A stretch of 64,000 nt of DNA from NCBI RefSeq assembly GCF_021249405.1, contig NZ_CP089595.1, forward strand, positions 57,105-121,104, read 5' to 3'. Origin of the DNA: Halobacterium zhouii (lineage in GTDB: Archaea; Halobacteriota; Halobacteria; Halobacteriales; Halobacteriaceae). The position numbers and the translations under genes are program-made. Shown here one piece after another: positions 1-7,433 of the stretch; position 1 is the first letter of the stretch; each line of letters begins with the position of its first letter. Under the pieces are notes generated by a model. The model was not told the origin of the DNA. It was given only the letters and a program-made list of their open reading frames with translations, and did no database searches.

Positions 1-17
1 ATGGGTGTCCTCCTGAG

Positions 18-72
18 GCGCGCTCTCGCTCGCGCCCAGGGGTCGCTCGCGAAGGCGCGAGCGAGAGCGCGC
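18..72. repeat. 19-bp perfect inverted repeat in a gene leader
   Basis: Bases 18-36 and 54-72 are perfect inverted copies rich in the tetramer GCGA/TCGC, separated by 17 bases. Transcribed, they would form a very stable stem. The element lies upstream of the OB-fold gene that starts at 169 and belongs with the GC hairpin leaders seen before other backbone genes. The matching T-tract, if present, would lie before the window. Confidence 0.75.
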
Positions 73-105
73 AGACGAGTCTGTCGGTCGGTGTCGTTGA
101 GAAAT

Positions 106-145
106 CCGCGATGTAGTAGCATCGCGGTGTCGGGCGCTGAGCGCC
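106..145. repeat. Two further hairpins before the OB-fold gene
   Basis: Bases 106-113 (CCGCGATG) pair perfectly with 120-127 around a TAGTAG loop. Bases 133-138 and 140-145 form a near-contiguous palindrome, GGCGCT-G-AGCGCC. With the stem at 18-72 they make a three-hairpin leader ending 23 bases before the ATG. Its function is unknown; attenuation or RNA stability control would be natural guesses. Confidence 0.55.
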
Positions 146-168
146 TTCAGGAACCAGTGAAAGTTCCA

Positions 169-1065
169 ATGTCAAGTAAGAACGTCACCAGTGATGTAGT
201 TTCGGTCGATGAACAGGCATTTGAAAAACACGATGAATCAGAAGTCGACGAGGATGGCTTCGAGGTCGTCGATGAGACCCCGGAGTTCCAGGCGACGGTG
301 CAGATGGAGGTGCAGGCGAAAGTCGATTCAAACCATCCGGACGCGCGAGTCGAAGCGGGGCCGGATCACATGTTCGGGAAGACCCTCGAACAAGAAGAGC
401 GCATCCAGGCGCGGGAGGCTGAGCTGGAGCGCATCAGTGCCCAGGCCGAACTCGGGACGCAGGAGGGTCGGGAGAAGCGGACGCGAGATATCGCGGCAAA
501 ACGAAGTGCGAAGCGGCGGATTGAGTTCCAGAAGCGGAGAGCGAGCGTGGATCCGATGGCAGACCCGGATCGGCCGGACCCACGTGCAGAGCTCGAACAG
601 GAGCAGTTGGCGGCTGTGAACGAAGAGTCGATGCGGCTGGCCGAGAAGCTGGATGGCTGGTCGCGGGCGTCGATCAGTCGGCGGCTGGCTGAGGCGGTCG
701 TCACGGGGAAAGACATGATGAGTGCGGTCGTCGGGGTGTTCGAGGAGCTCCAGACGGCGCCGGGCCAGGTGATCCCGATTGGGAAAGTCGAGGATGTGAA
801 CCGAAAGGAGGTGAGCATCGAAGGAACGATTACACAGCTGTGGGAGCCGTCGAGTCCAGCCATTGCCCAAGTTGGACTCATCGAGGACGAGAGCGGGCGC
901 ACGAAATTCACGAGTTGGAAAGCGTCGGACGCACCGTGGATGGAGGAAGGAGAGCGTGTGCGGATTCACGGGGCGGCGAAGAACTGGTATCAGGGGCGCG
1001 TCTCAGTGGCCCTGACCGGGTGGAGCACCGTGCTGTTCCCCGAGCGCGGTCGGTGGTGGGAGTAG
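169..1065 (+). CDS. RPA-like OB-fold single-stranded DNA-binding protein
   Basis: The protein is 298 residues from the ATG at 169. The frame stays open to the window edge, but that upstream stretch is hairpin leader and reads as arginine-rich noise, so the internal ATG is preferred. The first 60 residues are acidic and probably disordered. A charged helical segment (about 65-125) follows, then a short helical domain. The last 100 residues look like an OB fold, with the pattern V-S-I-E-G-T-I-T-Q-L-W-E, then I-E-D-E-S-G-R-T-K-F-T-S-W, ending in aromatic residues. This matches the haloarchaeal replication-protein-A-like family often carried on plasmids. It probably binds ssDNA during replication or repair. 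No catalytic motif is visible. The family is inferred from sequence patterns only. Confidence 0.75.
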   Translation: MSSKNVTSDVVSVDEQAFEKHDESEVDEDGFEVVDETPEFQATVQMEVQAKVDSNHPDARVEAGPDHMFGKTLEQEERIQAREAELERISAQAELGTQEGREKRTRDIAAKRSAKRRIEFQKRRASVDPMADPDRPDPRAELEQEQLAAVNEESMRLAEKLDGWSRASISRRLAEAVVTGKDMMSAVVGVFEELQTAPGQVIPIGKVEDVNRKEVSIEGTITQLWEPSSPAIAQVGLIEDESGRTKFTSWKASDAPWMEEGERVRIHGAAKNWYQGRVSVALTGWSTVLFPERGRWWE

Positions 1066-1083
1066 CCAGCGTACGCGGCCTTC

Positions 1084-1165
1084 TTTTTTTGGGTGATGCC
1101 CGTTCACCCACTTCCCGCCGCCCCACCCAACCTCCACGTTCCGGGCGGCTCACAGAGCCGCCGGG
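1084..1165. terminator. T-tract and two GC hairpins between OB-fold gene and tfb
   Basis: A run of seven T (1084-1090) lies 19 bases after the stop codon. It is followed by the stem GGGTGA/TCACCC (1091-1096/1104-1109) and by a strong stem GGCGGCTC/GAGCCGCC with an ACA loop (1144-1151/1155-1162). The U-run fits an archaeal terminator. A hairpin placed after the T-run, not before it, is the order seen in the other backbone leaders, so it may instead belong to the tfb transcript. Confidence 0.55.
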
Positions 1166-1280
1166 CTTTCGCCACAGCACAGCACTACGCCGGCTCCGCG
1201 CCGCTGAGTGTTTATGTGCCCCTGATGGGTGAGGGGCATTCCGAGAGACGCGATTCATTGTAATGTCCCTCGTGAGTATC

Positions 1281-2207
1281 ATGGCAACAAGAGAAATCTA
1301 CGAGACATCGTTCGACGAAGACGTACAGACTGACTCCAGCGCGAACCAGTGTCCCGAATGCGACGGCCGGGTCACCACCAATGCGGTCGAAACCGTCTGC
1401 GAGGACTGTGGCCTCGTCGTCGACGAGCAGCGAATCGATCACGGGCCAGAGTGGCGAGCGTTCGACAAGGACAAGCGCGGACGGACGGGTGCACCGCTCA
1501 CGGCGGCGCGGCACGACCGAGGGCTATCGACCGAGATCGGCCGTGGAACTGACGCGAACGGGAACACACTCTCCGGACGGAAGCGGCGGCAGGTGGCCCG
1601 GATGCGCCGGGAACAGACCCGGGGACGGTTTCAGTCGAAAGCCGAGCGCAACCTCGCACATGGCCTCGGTGAGATCCGCCGGATCGTGAGCGCACTCGAG
1701 CTGTCCGAGACGATTCGTGACCAGGCGTGTCGACTCTTCCGGAGCGCCCAGAACGAAGACCTCCTCCGAGGACGGTCGATTGAAGCGATGGCCACCGCGA
1801 GCGTCTACGGCGCCTGTCGGTGCAACGGACTCTCGCGAACCCTCGACGACGTCACCGACCCGGCGCACGTCGAGCAGTCGCGGGTGAGGAACGCGTACAA
1901 GACGCTGAATACGGAACTCGGCCTCCCAGCCAAGCCCGTGACGCCCAGTGCGTTCGTTCCGCGGCTCGCATCAGAACTCGACGTCCCAGATCGGATCCGG
2001 CAACGGGCCAGGAAGTTGGCGGAAGATTCCGAATCGACGGGAGTTACCACGGGCGTTTGCCCGTCAGGATTCGCCGCGGCCTGCCTGTACAAAGCGGGGC
2101 ACGAACAGGGACAGTTGCTCACACAGTCAGCGGTCGCAGCGGTCGCGAACGTTTCAATAGTAACCGTCCGGACTCACCGAGACGCACTGGACGAACTAGC
2201 TGTCTAA
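1281..2207 (+). CDS. tfb: Transcription initiation factor IIB (TFB)
   Basis: This is an archaeal TFB homologue of 308 residues that recruits RNA polymerase to TBP-bound promoters and contacts the BRE element. The N-terminal zinc ribbon has Cys24-x2-Cys27 and Cys40-x2-Cys43. It is followed by the B-finger-like segment G-P-E-W-R-A-F-D and then two cyclin-fold repeats (about 110-200 and 205-308) ending in a helix-turn-helix typical of BRE recognition. An upstream ATG at 1263 is in frame, but family members usually begin M-A-T-R-E-I-Y, so 1281 is chosen. Haloarchaea carry many TFBs. A plasmid copy beside a set of genes with shared promoter elements raises the possibility of a dedicated promoter specificity; that is inference. 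Confidence 0.93.
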   Translation: MATREIYETSFDEDVQTDSSANQCPECDGRVTTNAVETVCEDCGLVVDEQRIDHGPEWRAFDKDKRGRTGAPLTAARHDRGLSTEIGRGTDANGNTLSGRKRRQVARMRREQTRGRFQSKAERNLAHGLGEIRRIVSALELSETIRDQACRLFRSAQNEDLLRGRSIEAMATASVYGACRCNGLSRTLDDVTDPAHVEQSRVRNAYKTLNTELGLPAKPVTPSAFVPRLASELDVPDRIRQRARKLAEDSESTGVTTGVCPSGFAAACLYKAGHEQGQLLTQSAVAAVANVSIVTVRTHRDALDELAV

Positions 2208-2263
2208 CGACGCTCTTTCGGTTGATTTGCATGCCCATAGAGGAATTGATATGAGTACAACCC

Positions 2264-2270
2264 TTTAAAA
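2264..2270 (+). promoter_or_regulatory. TATA box for the zinc-ribbon protein gene
   Basis: TTTAAAA lies about 38 bases before the ATG at 2305. Transcription about 27 bases downstream of its centre would start near 2294, which gives a very short leader and favours 2305 over the ATG at 2284 as the start codon. Confidence 0.45.
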
Positions 2271-2304
2271 ACGAAGACGAAGCATGTGGCTATCAGACGA
2301 CTCT

Positions 2305-3198
2305 ATGACCGGACGTTACTCTGACTACGAAGAGCTCCGACCGCTTGGCGAAGCAACGCATCTTCCCGACGATGAACTTACCAGCAGTGGCAACGGAGAG
2401 CCCCGACGGCAACGAGCGGGTAGAGCCAACGCAGGCTATCCAGACGCCACGACAGCAACGTCGGCCGAGTGTACCTCCTGTGGGACGTCGATTCCCGCTG
2501 GCCAGACGAAATGCCGGTTCTGTCTCACGAATCATCTCGATGCACCCACCGATGGACAGGACACCCCTGATTCGGAGTGTGATATCCTCCATGTCATCCA
2601 CGCTCTCGTCGAGTCGCGGACGTTCTACGGCGCCATCGCGAAGGGATCTGCTGCGGCCTCTCTCCTCGCGAAATCGGAGTCCGACCCAGCGGTCGACGAT
2701 TGCCAGCTCATCTACGACCTCGAGGAGGAGCCTGCAACGCAGTTTGCCGACCGATGGCCTTCACTCCCCTCCGCGGCACGGATAACAGCAGAGGGCGGCG
2801 CACAGTTGCTCGCGGCGGCGCGTGAGCGGACTGCGTGGCGAGGCCCGACGCAGTCGCCTCACGACGGCGAGCACGCGACGTTCCTCTACGACGAAACGGG
2901 AAGCGGGATTCGCGACGAGGAGCGTCTCGTGACCCTCCTCAAAAACGCAGACGGCGATATCTGGCTGGTGCCGGCAATTGCACTCCAGCGATCCGTCACC
3001 GACACCAGTACCGAGAGTCTGCGACACGCGAGCCCGAACAGAGATCACCTCGAGTGTCGGGAGTGCAATCGAGAGACTGAGCATCGATTCAACGAACTCG
3101 AAGCCGTCCCTGACGACGAGTGGGCCGGACAGCCGATGTGGGAGTGTCAGGTGTGCGGAACTCCTCGATACGGGCCGGAGCCTGAAGGAGATCGGTAG
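2305..3198 (+). CDS. Two-zinc-ribbon haloarchaeal protein of unknown function
   Basis: I do not recognise a named family. The 297-residue protein has a Cys-x2-Cys...Cys-x2-Cys knuckle near residue 60 (C-T-S-C-G ... C-R-F-C) and a second treble-clef-like C-R-E-C ... C-Q-V-C-G at the C-terminus. Between them lies a mixed alpha/beta region. That region carries the string F-L-Y-D-E-x-G-S-G-I-R followed 20 residues later by D-I-W-L-V-P-A, and the same module recurs in the gene at 4641. An alternative start at 2284 adds seven residues. It lies just upstream of the first TTAACCAAC inverted repeat. A nucleic-acid-binding role is plausible from the zinc ribbons but unproven. Confidence 0.7.
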   Translation: MTGRYSDYEELRPLGEATHLPDDELTSSGNGEPRRQRAGRANAGYPDATTATSAECTSCGTSIPAGQTKCRFCLTNHLDAPTDGQDTPDSECDILHVIHALVESRTFYGAIAKGSAAASLLAKSESDPAVDDCQLIYDLEEEPATQFADRWPSLPSAARITAEGGAQLLAAARERTAWRGPTQSPHDGEHATFLYDETGSGIRDEERLVTLLKNADGDIWLVPAIALQRSVTDTSTESLRHASPNRDHLECRECNRETEHRFNELEAVPDDEWAGQPMWECQVCGTPRYGPEPEGDR

Positions 3199-3212
3199 GC
3201 TGGAAGTCGAGA

Positions 3213-3252
3213 TTAACCAACGAAAGAGTGGAGTTCTGGAATCGTTGGTTAA
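3213..3252. promoter_or_regulatory. TTAACCAAC inverted repeat, site 1
   Basis: Arms of 11 bp (TTAACCAACGA at 3213-3223, TCGTTGGTTAA at 3242-3252) are perfect inverted copies with 18 bases between them. The site lies 88 bases before the ATG at 3340. It is one of seven copies of the same element in the window, all 40-42 bp long. Confidence 0.85.
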
Positions 3253-3305
3253 CCGAAGACAAGTCAAGAACCATCTTGGAGATGTCTTGCTATCCGCCCC
3301 TGGCG

Positions 3306-3328
3306 TTTTTCCGCGCCGAAAATCGGCG
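3306..3328 (+). promoter_or_regulatory. T-tract plus leader hairpin before 3340
   Basis: Five T (3306-3310) are followed by CGCCGA-AAA-TCGGCG (3314-3328). The stem ends 11 bases before the ATG, so it would overlap the ribosome landing zone if the transcript has a leader. Confidence 0.6.
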
Positions 3329-3339
3329 GAGGCGTACAC

Positions 3340-3528
3340 ATGGACCCACGAGACACACCTGGTTACCGAATGCACCGCGCGCTCAGCAATCTCAACGATA
3401 TCGATGTCGATCAATTGGATCCCGCCGACCGAGAACGAATCGACACAGCGCTCACGCTCCTAGAGCAGGTGAGTCTCCTCACTCGACCACCTGCCACGGA
3501 GGACGACGGCGTCCACGTAGAATCCTGA
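3340..3528 (+). CDS. Small acidic protein, unknown function
   Basis: This 62-residue ORF is supported by position rather than homology: it follows the inverted repeat at 3213 and a T-tract/hairpin leader exactly as the larger backbone genes do. The middle is predicted helical and amphipathic (D-P-A-D-R-E-R-I-D-T-A-L-T-L-L-E-Q-V). No cysteine knuckle, membrane segment or catalytic motif is visible. The next gene starts 103 bases downstream behind its own hairpin. Confidence 0.6.
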   Translation: MDPRDTPGYRMHRALSNLNDIDVDQLDPADRERIDTALTLLEQVSLLTRPPATEDDGVHVES

Positions 3529-3575
3529 TACACGATCCTCGAGTAGCGGATCTTCCTGGTTCGTCTCAGAATGCG

Positions 3576-3597
3576 TTTGTTATTCCCCTGAAAGGGG
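3576..3597 (+). promoter_or_regulatory. T-rich leader hairpin before 3631
   Basis: A T-rich stretch is followed by CCCCT-GAA-AGGGG (3585-3597), a five-base stem with a GAA loop. The stem ends 33 bases before the ATG and matches the backbone leader class. Confidence 0.6.
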
Positions 3598-3630
3598 TGC
3601 GGGGCAGAAGAACGCCCCCGAGTACAACCC

Positions 3631-4011
3631 ATGGCAACGCTCCAAGCAGCGACGACATCGACCGGCGCCATCGTATCGGATCCACAGGCAGTCCGCCAGC
3701 TCTGTGAGAATCATTGCTTCGGAACCCTCACCTGGGAAGTGGCCGAGGAGAGCGAACTCACCATCTGGGGCTACGATAGCTTCGAAGTGTACGAAGCCCG
3801 TGGCGATGGTCTCCCCGACTACGAGGGTGGGATCGTGACCCACGAGTTCCTCAGACAACTCGCCGAGTACATCGATGGCGACCAAGAGCTCGACATCCAG
3901 ACGGCCGGGTACACGAAGTGTCGATTCCCGGTGCTCGCCTCACGGTACGTCGTTCGCGACGGAGAGGTCCTTCACGCCGATCTCAGCGGACTCGACCCGA
4001 TTGACGAGTGA
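3631..4011 (+). CDS. Haloarchaeal hypothetical protein
   Basis: The protein has 126 residues and belongs to no family I can name. It looks like a small compact alpha/beta domain: a helix (D-P-Q-A-V-R-Q-L-C-E-N-H), a strand (L-T-I-W-G-Y-D-S-F-E-V-Y-E-A), an acidic helix with H-E-F-L-R-Q-L-A-E-Y-I, and two C-terminal strands (K-C-R-F-P-V-L-A-S-R-Y-V-V-R-D). Two cysteines are too far apart to form a knuckle. The hairpin leader before it and the similar size of its neighbours place it in the co-oriented run of small backbone genes from 3.3 to 8.5 kb. Confidence 0.65.
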   Translation: MATLQAATTSTGAIVSDPQAVRQLCENHCFGTLTWEVAEESELTIWGYDSFEVYEARGDGLPDYEGGIVTHEFLRQLAEYIDGDQELDIQTAGYTKCRFPVLASRYVVRDGEVLHADLSGLDPIDE

Positions 4012-4053
4012 CTGGTGAGGAACCCTTGGCGGGTGCAGAGGAGTCGTTTATCG

Positions 4054-4083
4054 GGGGCTAACGGGCTGAGCCCCACACTGGGG
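4054..4083 (+). promoter_or_regulatory. Leader hairpins before 4095
   Basis: GGGGCT (4054-4059) pairs with AGCCCC (4069-4074). The CCCC of that right arm can alternatively pair with GGGG at 4080-4083, so two structures compete. The first stem follows a short T-run in TCGTTTATC and ends 21 bases before the ATG. Mutually exclusive stems near a start codon are what a translational switch would need; no ligand is suggested. Confidence 0.55.
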
Positions 4084-4094
4084 TTCGTGATTCC

Positions 4095-4532
4095 ATGTCT
4101 GAACAACCACCCGACGACCCGTTCGAGGACTGTGAGCGAGGCCCCGATGCAATCCTCGGCACACAAATCTACGAAGATGTCCTGTTCACCGAGGAGACCG
4201 AAACGCCAGTGAACGTACTGACCGGCGAGACGCCCGAGCATGCGCAAGCGACCGTCGACGAGGCTCGAGCCTTTGCCGCTGGAATCGACAGTGATACCCC
4301 GCAGATCGCGCTGCAAGCGTCAGTCGAGGCACAGATCGAAACCGCCAGCAAACCGTACACCGCAGCGGCGTTCTTCCACTTCAAGGCAACCGGGTCACTC
4401 CAACGGCATCGCGCCTACCACGCGGCTTACGAGTCAGAGGCGTTTGCGGTCGATTTCGAGGCCGACTACGAATCCGGTGACCTGACGATTACCGTCGAGG
4501 AGGTCACACAGTCAGGGCAAGACACGTCCTAA
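4095..4532 (+). CDS. Acidic haloarchaeal hypothetical protein
   Basis: This is a 145-residue, very acidic soluble protein without a recognisable domain. The N-terminal 45 residues are disordered-looking. A helical block follows (residues about 50-100, with A-Q-A-T-V-D-E-A-R-A-F-A-A-G-I-D), and the last part is strand-rich (F-A-V-D-F-E-A-D-Y-E-S-G-D-L-T-I-T-V-E-E-V). There are no cysteine pairs after the first 20 residues and no membrane segment. The start is set by the hairpin leader 21 bases upstream. It is part of the backbone gene run and is probably transcribed on its own or with its neighbours. Confidence 0.65.
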   Translation: MSEQPPDDPFEDCERGPDAILGTQIYEDVLFTEETETPVNVLTGETPEHAQATVDEARAFAAGIDSDTPQIALQASVEAQIETASKPYTAAAFFHFKATGSLQRHRAYHAAYESEAFAVDFEADYESGDLTITVEEVTQSGQDTS

Positions 4533-4552
4533 CGACCGCGTTCTCCGGTGGC

Positions 4553-4585
4553 GTTTGTTTTGCGCCGGCGATGAGTGCCGGCGCA
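4553..4585 (+). promoter_or_regulatory. T-rich stretch and 9-bp leader stem before 4641
   Basis: TGCGCCGGC (4561-4569) and GCCGGCGCA (4577-4585) form a perfect nine-base stem with a seven-base loop GATGAGT, right after a T-rich stretch. The loop carries an ATG at 4571 in another frame, as do the loops of the hairpins at 30323-30340 and 31392-31411. Confidence 0.65.
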
Positions 4586-4640
4586 CCAAGCGGTGTAGCG
4601 GAGTACAGTCGCGTGCGTCGGCAGATAGAGGAGAACACCG

Positions 4641-5132
4641 ATGCACATGGTCATTTACACGCTCGTAGAGGCATCGACACGAGACGACGCCCTCGCCACC
4701 GGAAAGACGGTGTTCGATCGACTCGTCGGCGCCGTCCCCCACGCAGGCGCTGTCTTCGACTACTACGTCTGCTTCGACGAAGACGAGACGACAGTCGCTG
4801 GAACAGCCCGCTGGGGCGAACTCCCGGTTGCAGCCACTGTGGAATCCGATGAGGGCGAAGAGCTGCTCGAACGCGGCTGGGACGCCACGAAGGAGGAGTT
4901 CCAGCGGAATCTCGACCGCGTGAAGGAGGCGCTCGACGAACGTAGCGACGAGGAGATCATGCGCGATGAAGACCTCGCCCGACACGCCTTCCACCAGATC
5001 GGCGCGTACGACGGGCCATCAGTCTTCCTGTACGACGAACATGGAAGCGGTATCCGACACCGAGGCCAGTTGGATCGGATTCTCGACGAGAGTGACGATC
5101 TCTGGATTGTGCCGGCGGACGTCCACTTCTGA
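4641..5132 (+). CDS. Hypothetical protein sharing a module with 2305-3198
   Basis: The 163-residue protein begins with a ferredoxin-like strand-helix pattern (M-H-M-V-I-Y-T-L-V-E-A). Its middle part is a charged helix (residues about 75-115). The C-terminal 40 residues hold V-F-L-Y-D-E-H-G-S-G-I-R, then L-D-R-I-L-D-E, then D-L-W-I-V-P-A-D-V. This closely matches the module in the zinc-ribbon protein at 2305, so the two share a domain of unknown function. The module ends near the C-terminus here but is internal there. No catalytic residues are evident. Confidence 0.65.
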   Translation: MHMVIYTLVEASTRDDALATGKTVFDRLVGAVPHAGAVFDYYVCFDEDETTVAGTARWGELPVAATVESDEGEELLERGWDATKEEFQRNLDRVKEALDERSDEEIMRDEDLARHAFHQIGAYDGPSVFLYDEHGSGIRHRGQLDRILDESDDLWIVPADVHF

Positions 5133-5178
5133 GTGACCAAACCGGCCAGCTGATCCGTGACGCAGTGACCGCAGAGCG

Positions 5179-5203
5179 TTTTTTCGCCCCCTGAGGGGTG
5201 CGG
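5179..5203 (+). promoter_or_regulatory. T6 tract plus GC leader hairpin before 5236
   Basis: Six T (5179-5184) precede CGCCCC-C-TGA-GGGGTGCG, with CCCC at 5188-5191 pairing with GGGG at 5195-5198. The ATG follows 38 bases after the stem. This is one of the clearest copies of the shared leader motif. Confidence 0.7.
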
Positions 5204-5235
5204 GGGTGCTCGAACGAGTACCTTCGAACAGACCC

Positions 5236-5637
5236 ATGAGTGGAACTATCGACTCACGATCGCTCGAACAGACACGCCCGAGGGATGACCGCGACGTCGT
5301 CTACGTCGGCTACCGACAGCGCGGACGCGCCGTCGTGGAGAAGCTACCTGGACAAGAACAGCTCACTCTAGAGCGGAGTCTCGAGATGGCGAACCACAGC
5401 CCCTCGGGCTTCGAGTGGGGATACGGTGGCAGTGGCCCGGCGCAACTCGCGCTCGCGCTTCTGCTGGATTATACCGACGACGAGCAAGTTGCGCTAGCGC
5501 AATACACCGAGTTCAAAAACGAGGTCGTGAGCCAGTTGGACTGCACTGGTCGCGACGGGCGCTGGCGACTCACCGGCAGTGACATCGACGCAGCCCTTCG
5601 CGAAATCTCCGATGGAGCCGTCGCACCGTCTATCTGA
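5236..5637 (+). CDS. DUF6166-like protein
   Basis: The start is the ATG at 5236; the frame is open upstream, but that region is hairpin leader. The 133-residue protein has the signature Y-V-G-Y-R-Q-R-G-R near residue 25 and E-W-G-Y-G-G-S-G-P-A-Q-L-A-L-A-L-L near 62-78. I recall this pattern as DUF6166, a domain common on archaeal and bacterial plasmids and phages with no known activity. The G-x-G-G-S-G-P-x-Q-L-A helix start could bind a phosphate or nucleotide, but no kinase or hydrolase motif accompanies it. It is a single-gene unit behind its own leader hairpin, and the next small gene starts 24 bases after its stop. Confidence 0.7.
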   Translation: MSGTIDSRSLEQTRPRDDRDVVYVGYRQRGRAVVEKLPGQEQLTLERSLEMANHSPSGFEWGYGGSGPAQLALALLLDYTDDEQVALAQYTEFKNEVVSQLDCTGRDGRWRLTGSDIDAALREISDGAVAPSI

Positions 5638-5660
5638 GCACCGATCACCGAGAGTCTCAC

Positions 5661-5942
5661 ATGTCGGAACACACCCAGCCGTCTCGTGCGGATGTCGAAT
5701 CGTCAGGGAACAGTGAGCAGCCGTCACAAACGGAGCACGTCGAGCGCACTGACGTCGGTGTCTCGCTGACCGTGAAGCTCAAACGCGGAACCGGGACACG
5801 AGATGAAGACCAGATCAAGGCCAAGGTGAAAGCGAAAACGCTGGAAGATGCCCGGGAGGACATGGAGACGCTTCGAGCGTACATCCACGACCTCGCCGAG
5901 GACGTCCGCCAGATCCAGCCAGCAGACCCACACGAAGAGTAA
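5661..5942 (+). CDS. Small acidic haloarchaeal protein
   Basis: The 93-residue protein has a polar disordered N-terminus of about 30 residues. A strand-helix core follows, containing V-S-L-T-V-K-L-K-R-G-T-G-T-R-D-E-D and a long amphipathic helix, E-D-A-R-E-D-M-E-T-L-R-A-Y. I recognise this as a recurrent haloarchaeal plasmid protein without assigned function. It begins 24 bases after the DUF6166 gene and probably shares its transcript. The following toxin-antitoxin pair has its own promoter region (5943-5979). Confidence 0.65.
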   Translation: MSEHTQPSRADVESSGNSEQPSQTEHVERTDVGVSLTVKLKRGTGTRDEDQIKAKVKAKTLEDAREDMETLRAYIHDLAEDVRQIQPADPHEE

Positions 5943-5979
5943 ATCTTTTGGTTGTTGCACAGAATTGTGTAGCTATAGG

Positions 5980-6645
5980 ATGTACGAAGCGTGTGGCGAG
6001 AAGGAATTCAAGGTGCTCCTCGCGCTCGATACGGGGGACTCCATCTCGGGCGTCGCGCGGAAGATCGACGAGAACCGGGAGACGATCCGTCGCGTCGTGA
6101 ACCGCATCGAGGAGGCCGGGTACGTCGCGTACGATGACGGCCTCCAGCTCGTCGATCAGACGCTCCGTGACGTCGGTCTCGAGTTCCTGGCCGTGGCAGC
6201 AGACACCTCGCCGCCATCGATCCCGGAGGCGTACGTCCTCCCACAGTTCGCTGGCATGGACTACGCATTCACCGCTATCGATGCCGTCTACGTCTGGACA
6301 CGCGGTGGCTACCAGGTCGCCCGCGACCCGGAGGACTATCCGCTGTTCATCGCTGTTCGCGAGCAGGACGTCGACGCCTGGACAGCGTTCTTCGACCGAT
6401 TCGGGATTCCGGTCGCACAGGAACGACAACCGGCCGACGACCTCGATGGTGCGATACAGGTTGTTCTCGAGCCGCGGTCACAGATCGAGGCCGAGATGGT
6501 CGACGGCCGGCCCGTCATCCCGCTCCAAGAGACCGTGGCGTTCGCAAACGAGTACTACGCGACCTTCGAGTCGGCACTCGACATGCTCGGCCGAATGTAC
6601 GACGACGTCGACACTGATGCGACCTACCGCATGGAGCCAGCCTAA
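5980..6645 (+). CDS. HTH antitoxin-like partner of a nucleotidyltransferase
   Basis: The chosen start, ATG 5980, gives 221 residues. The in-frame extension upstream overlaps the preceding gene and is rejected. Residues 1-50 form a winged helix-turn-helix (F-K-V-L-L-A-L-D ... I-S-G-V-A-R-K-I-D-E-N-R-E-T-I-R-R-V-V-N). The rest is an alpha/beta domain with W-x-R-G-G-Y-Q-V-A-R near residue 108. A nucleotidyltransferase gene begins two bases after the stop. This HTH plus nucleotidyltransferase order is that of AbiEi/AbiEii-type systems, in which the HTH partner neutralises and represses. The equivalent pair at 33736-35462 supports the reading. Detailed family membership is inferred. Confidence 0.7.
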   Translation: MYEACGEKEFKVLLALDTGDSISGVARKIDENRETIRRVVNRIEEAGYVAYDDGLQLVDQTLRDVGLEFLAVAADTSPPSIPEAYVLPQFAGMDYAFTAIDAVYVWTRGGYQVARDPEDYPLFIAVREQDVDAWTAFFDRFGIPVAQERQPADDLDGAIQVVLEPRSQIEAEMVDGRPVIPLQETVAFANEYYATFESALDMLGRMYDDVDTDATYRMEPA

Positions 6646-6647
6646 GT

Positions 6648-7340
6648 ATGAGCCAGGAAGACCGAAGTGAGGCACTCATCGAAGTGCTCGAAGAACTAGA
6701 GCAGTCAGAAATTGGGTTCGTCCTCGTTGGCGGATACGCGATCAGTCAGTTCGAACCACGGTTCTCGACCGATCTCGATCTCGTCATCGCACCGGACGAC
6801 TACGACGAAGTCGTTGCATTCCTCCAACAGCATGGCTTCGAACGGACAGCGGAGTTCGACGTCCCAGCAGAGGAAACCATCTACAACCGGGAAATCGAAT
6901 GCTTCGAGCGAACCGAAGGACTACCCCACCCGGTCGGCGTGGACATCCTTGTGAACGGCCTCGGCTGCCGACAGACCGAAGCAGAGTGGTCGTTCGACTA
7001 TCTGCGCACGCACAGTTCCCCGACGACGATTTCAGGCGGTACTCGGTCAACGACTGCACGAGCAGCTGCCGGCGAGGTCCTCGTCGCCGCGAAACTCCAC
7101 AGTGGCCGGAAAACAGATCTCGCAGATGTCCTTGCTGCGATTCCCTCGATCGATTTAGATCGAGTCGAGACACATCTGCATCGCGGAGATGCTGATGCCC
7201 TTCGGCAACAGCTCAGTGACGCACACGCGTTCATCGAAGAGGGTGGGCTCGATCACCGGTTCAAGAGTCTGTTCGGCCAATCATCGGCCTCGGCCGAAGA
7301 CATCGAGACGCTTCTCGAATTCCTCGATCAACAGCAGTAG
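6648..7340 (+). CDS. AbiEii-like nucleotidyltransferase (putative toxin)
   Basis: This 230-residue protein of the nucleotidyltransferase superfamily has G-G-Y at residues 28-30 followed by T-D-L-D (Asp42, Asp44), the metal-binding pair of a minimal NTase fold. A third acidic residue is likely in the strand V-G-V-D-I-L. The C-terminal half is helical with A-A-K-L-H-S-G-R-K-T-D-L-A-D-V, a typical feature of AbiEii/DUF6036-type enzymes, where a Lys-x7-Asp-x2-Asp run follows the core. Such toxins transfer nucleotides to RNA or protein targets. It lies two bases after the HTH gene, so the two are certainly cotranscribed. Confidence 0.75.
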   Translation: MSQEDRSEALIEVLEELEQSEIGFVLVGGYAISQFEPRFSTDLDLVIAPDDYDEVVAFLQQHGFERTAEFDVPAEETIYNREIECFERTEGLPHPVGVDILVNGLGCRQTEAEWSFDYLRTHSSPTTISGGTRSTTARAAAGEVLVAAKLHSGRKTDLADVLAAIPSIDLDRVETHLHRGDADALRQQLSDAHAFIEEGGLDHRFKSLFGQSSASAEDIETLLEFLDQQQ

Positions 7341-7433
7341 TGGGGCAACCCTCACCGCGAGTCCTGCATCGGACAGTGTCTGTCCGTGTCTGTCGCTGAG
7401 AAAGTACGCGAAACGGAGAGCGAACTGGCGCTG

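Noticed and set aside
1..168. N-terminal extension of the OB-fold protein to base 1
   Set aside because: The extension encodes only arginine/alanine-rich residues produced by the inverted-repeat DNA, and the ATG at 169 begins a typical acidic N-terminus.
4571..4852. ORF starting in the loop of the hairpin at 4561-4585
   Set aside because: It runs in another frame through the well-formed gene at 4641 and encodes an arginine-rich sequence without features.
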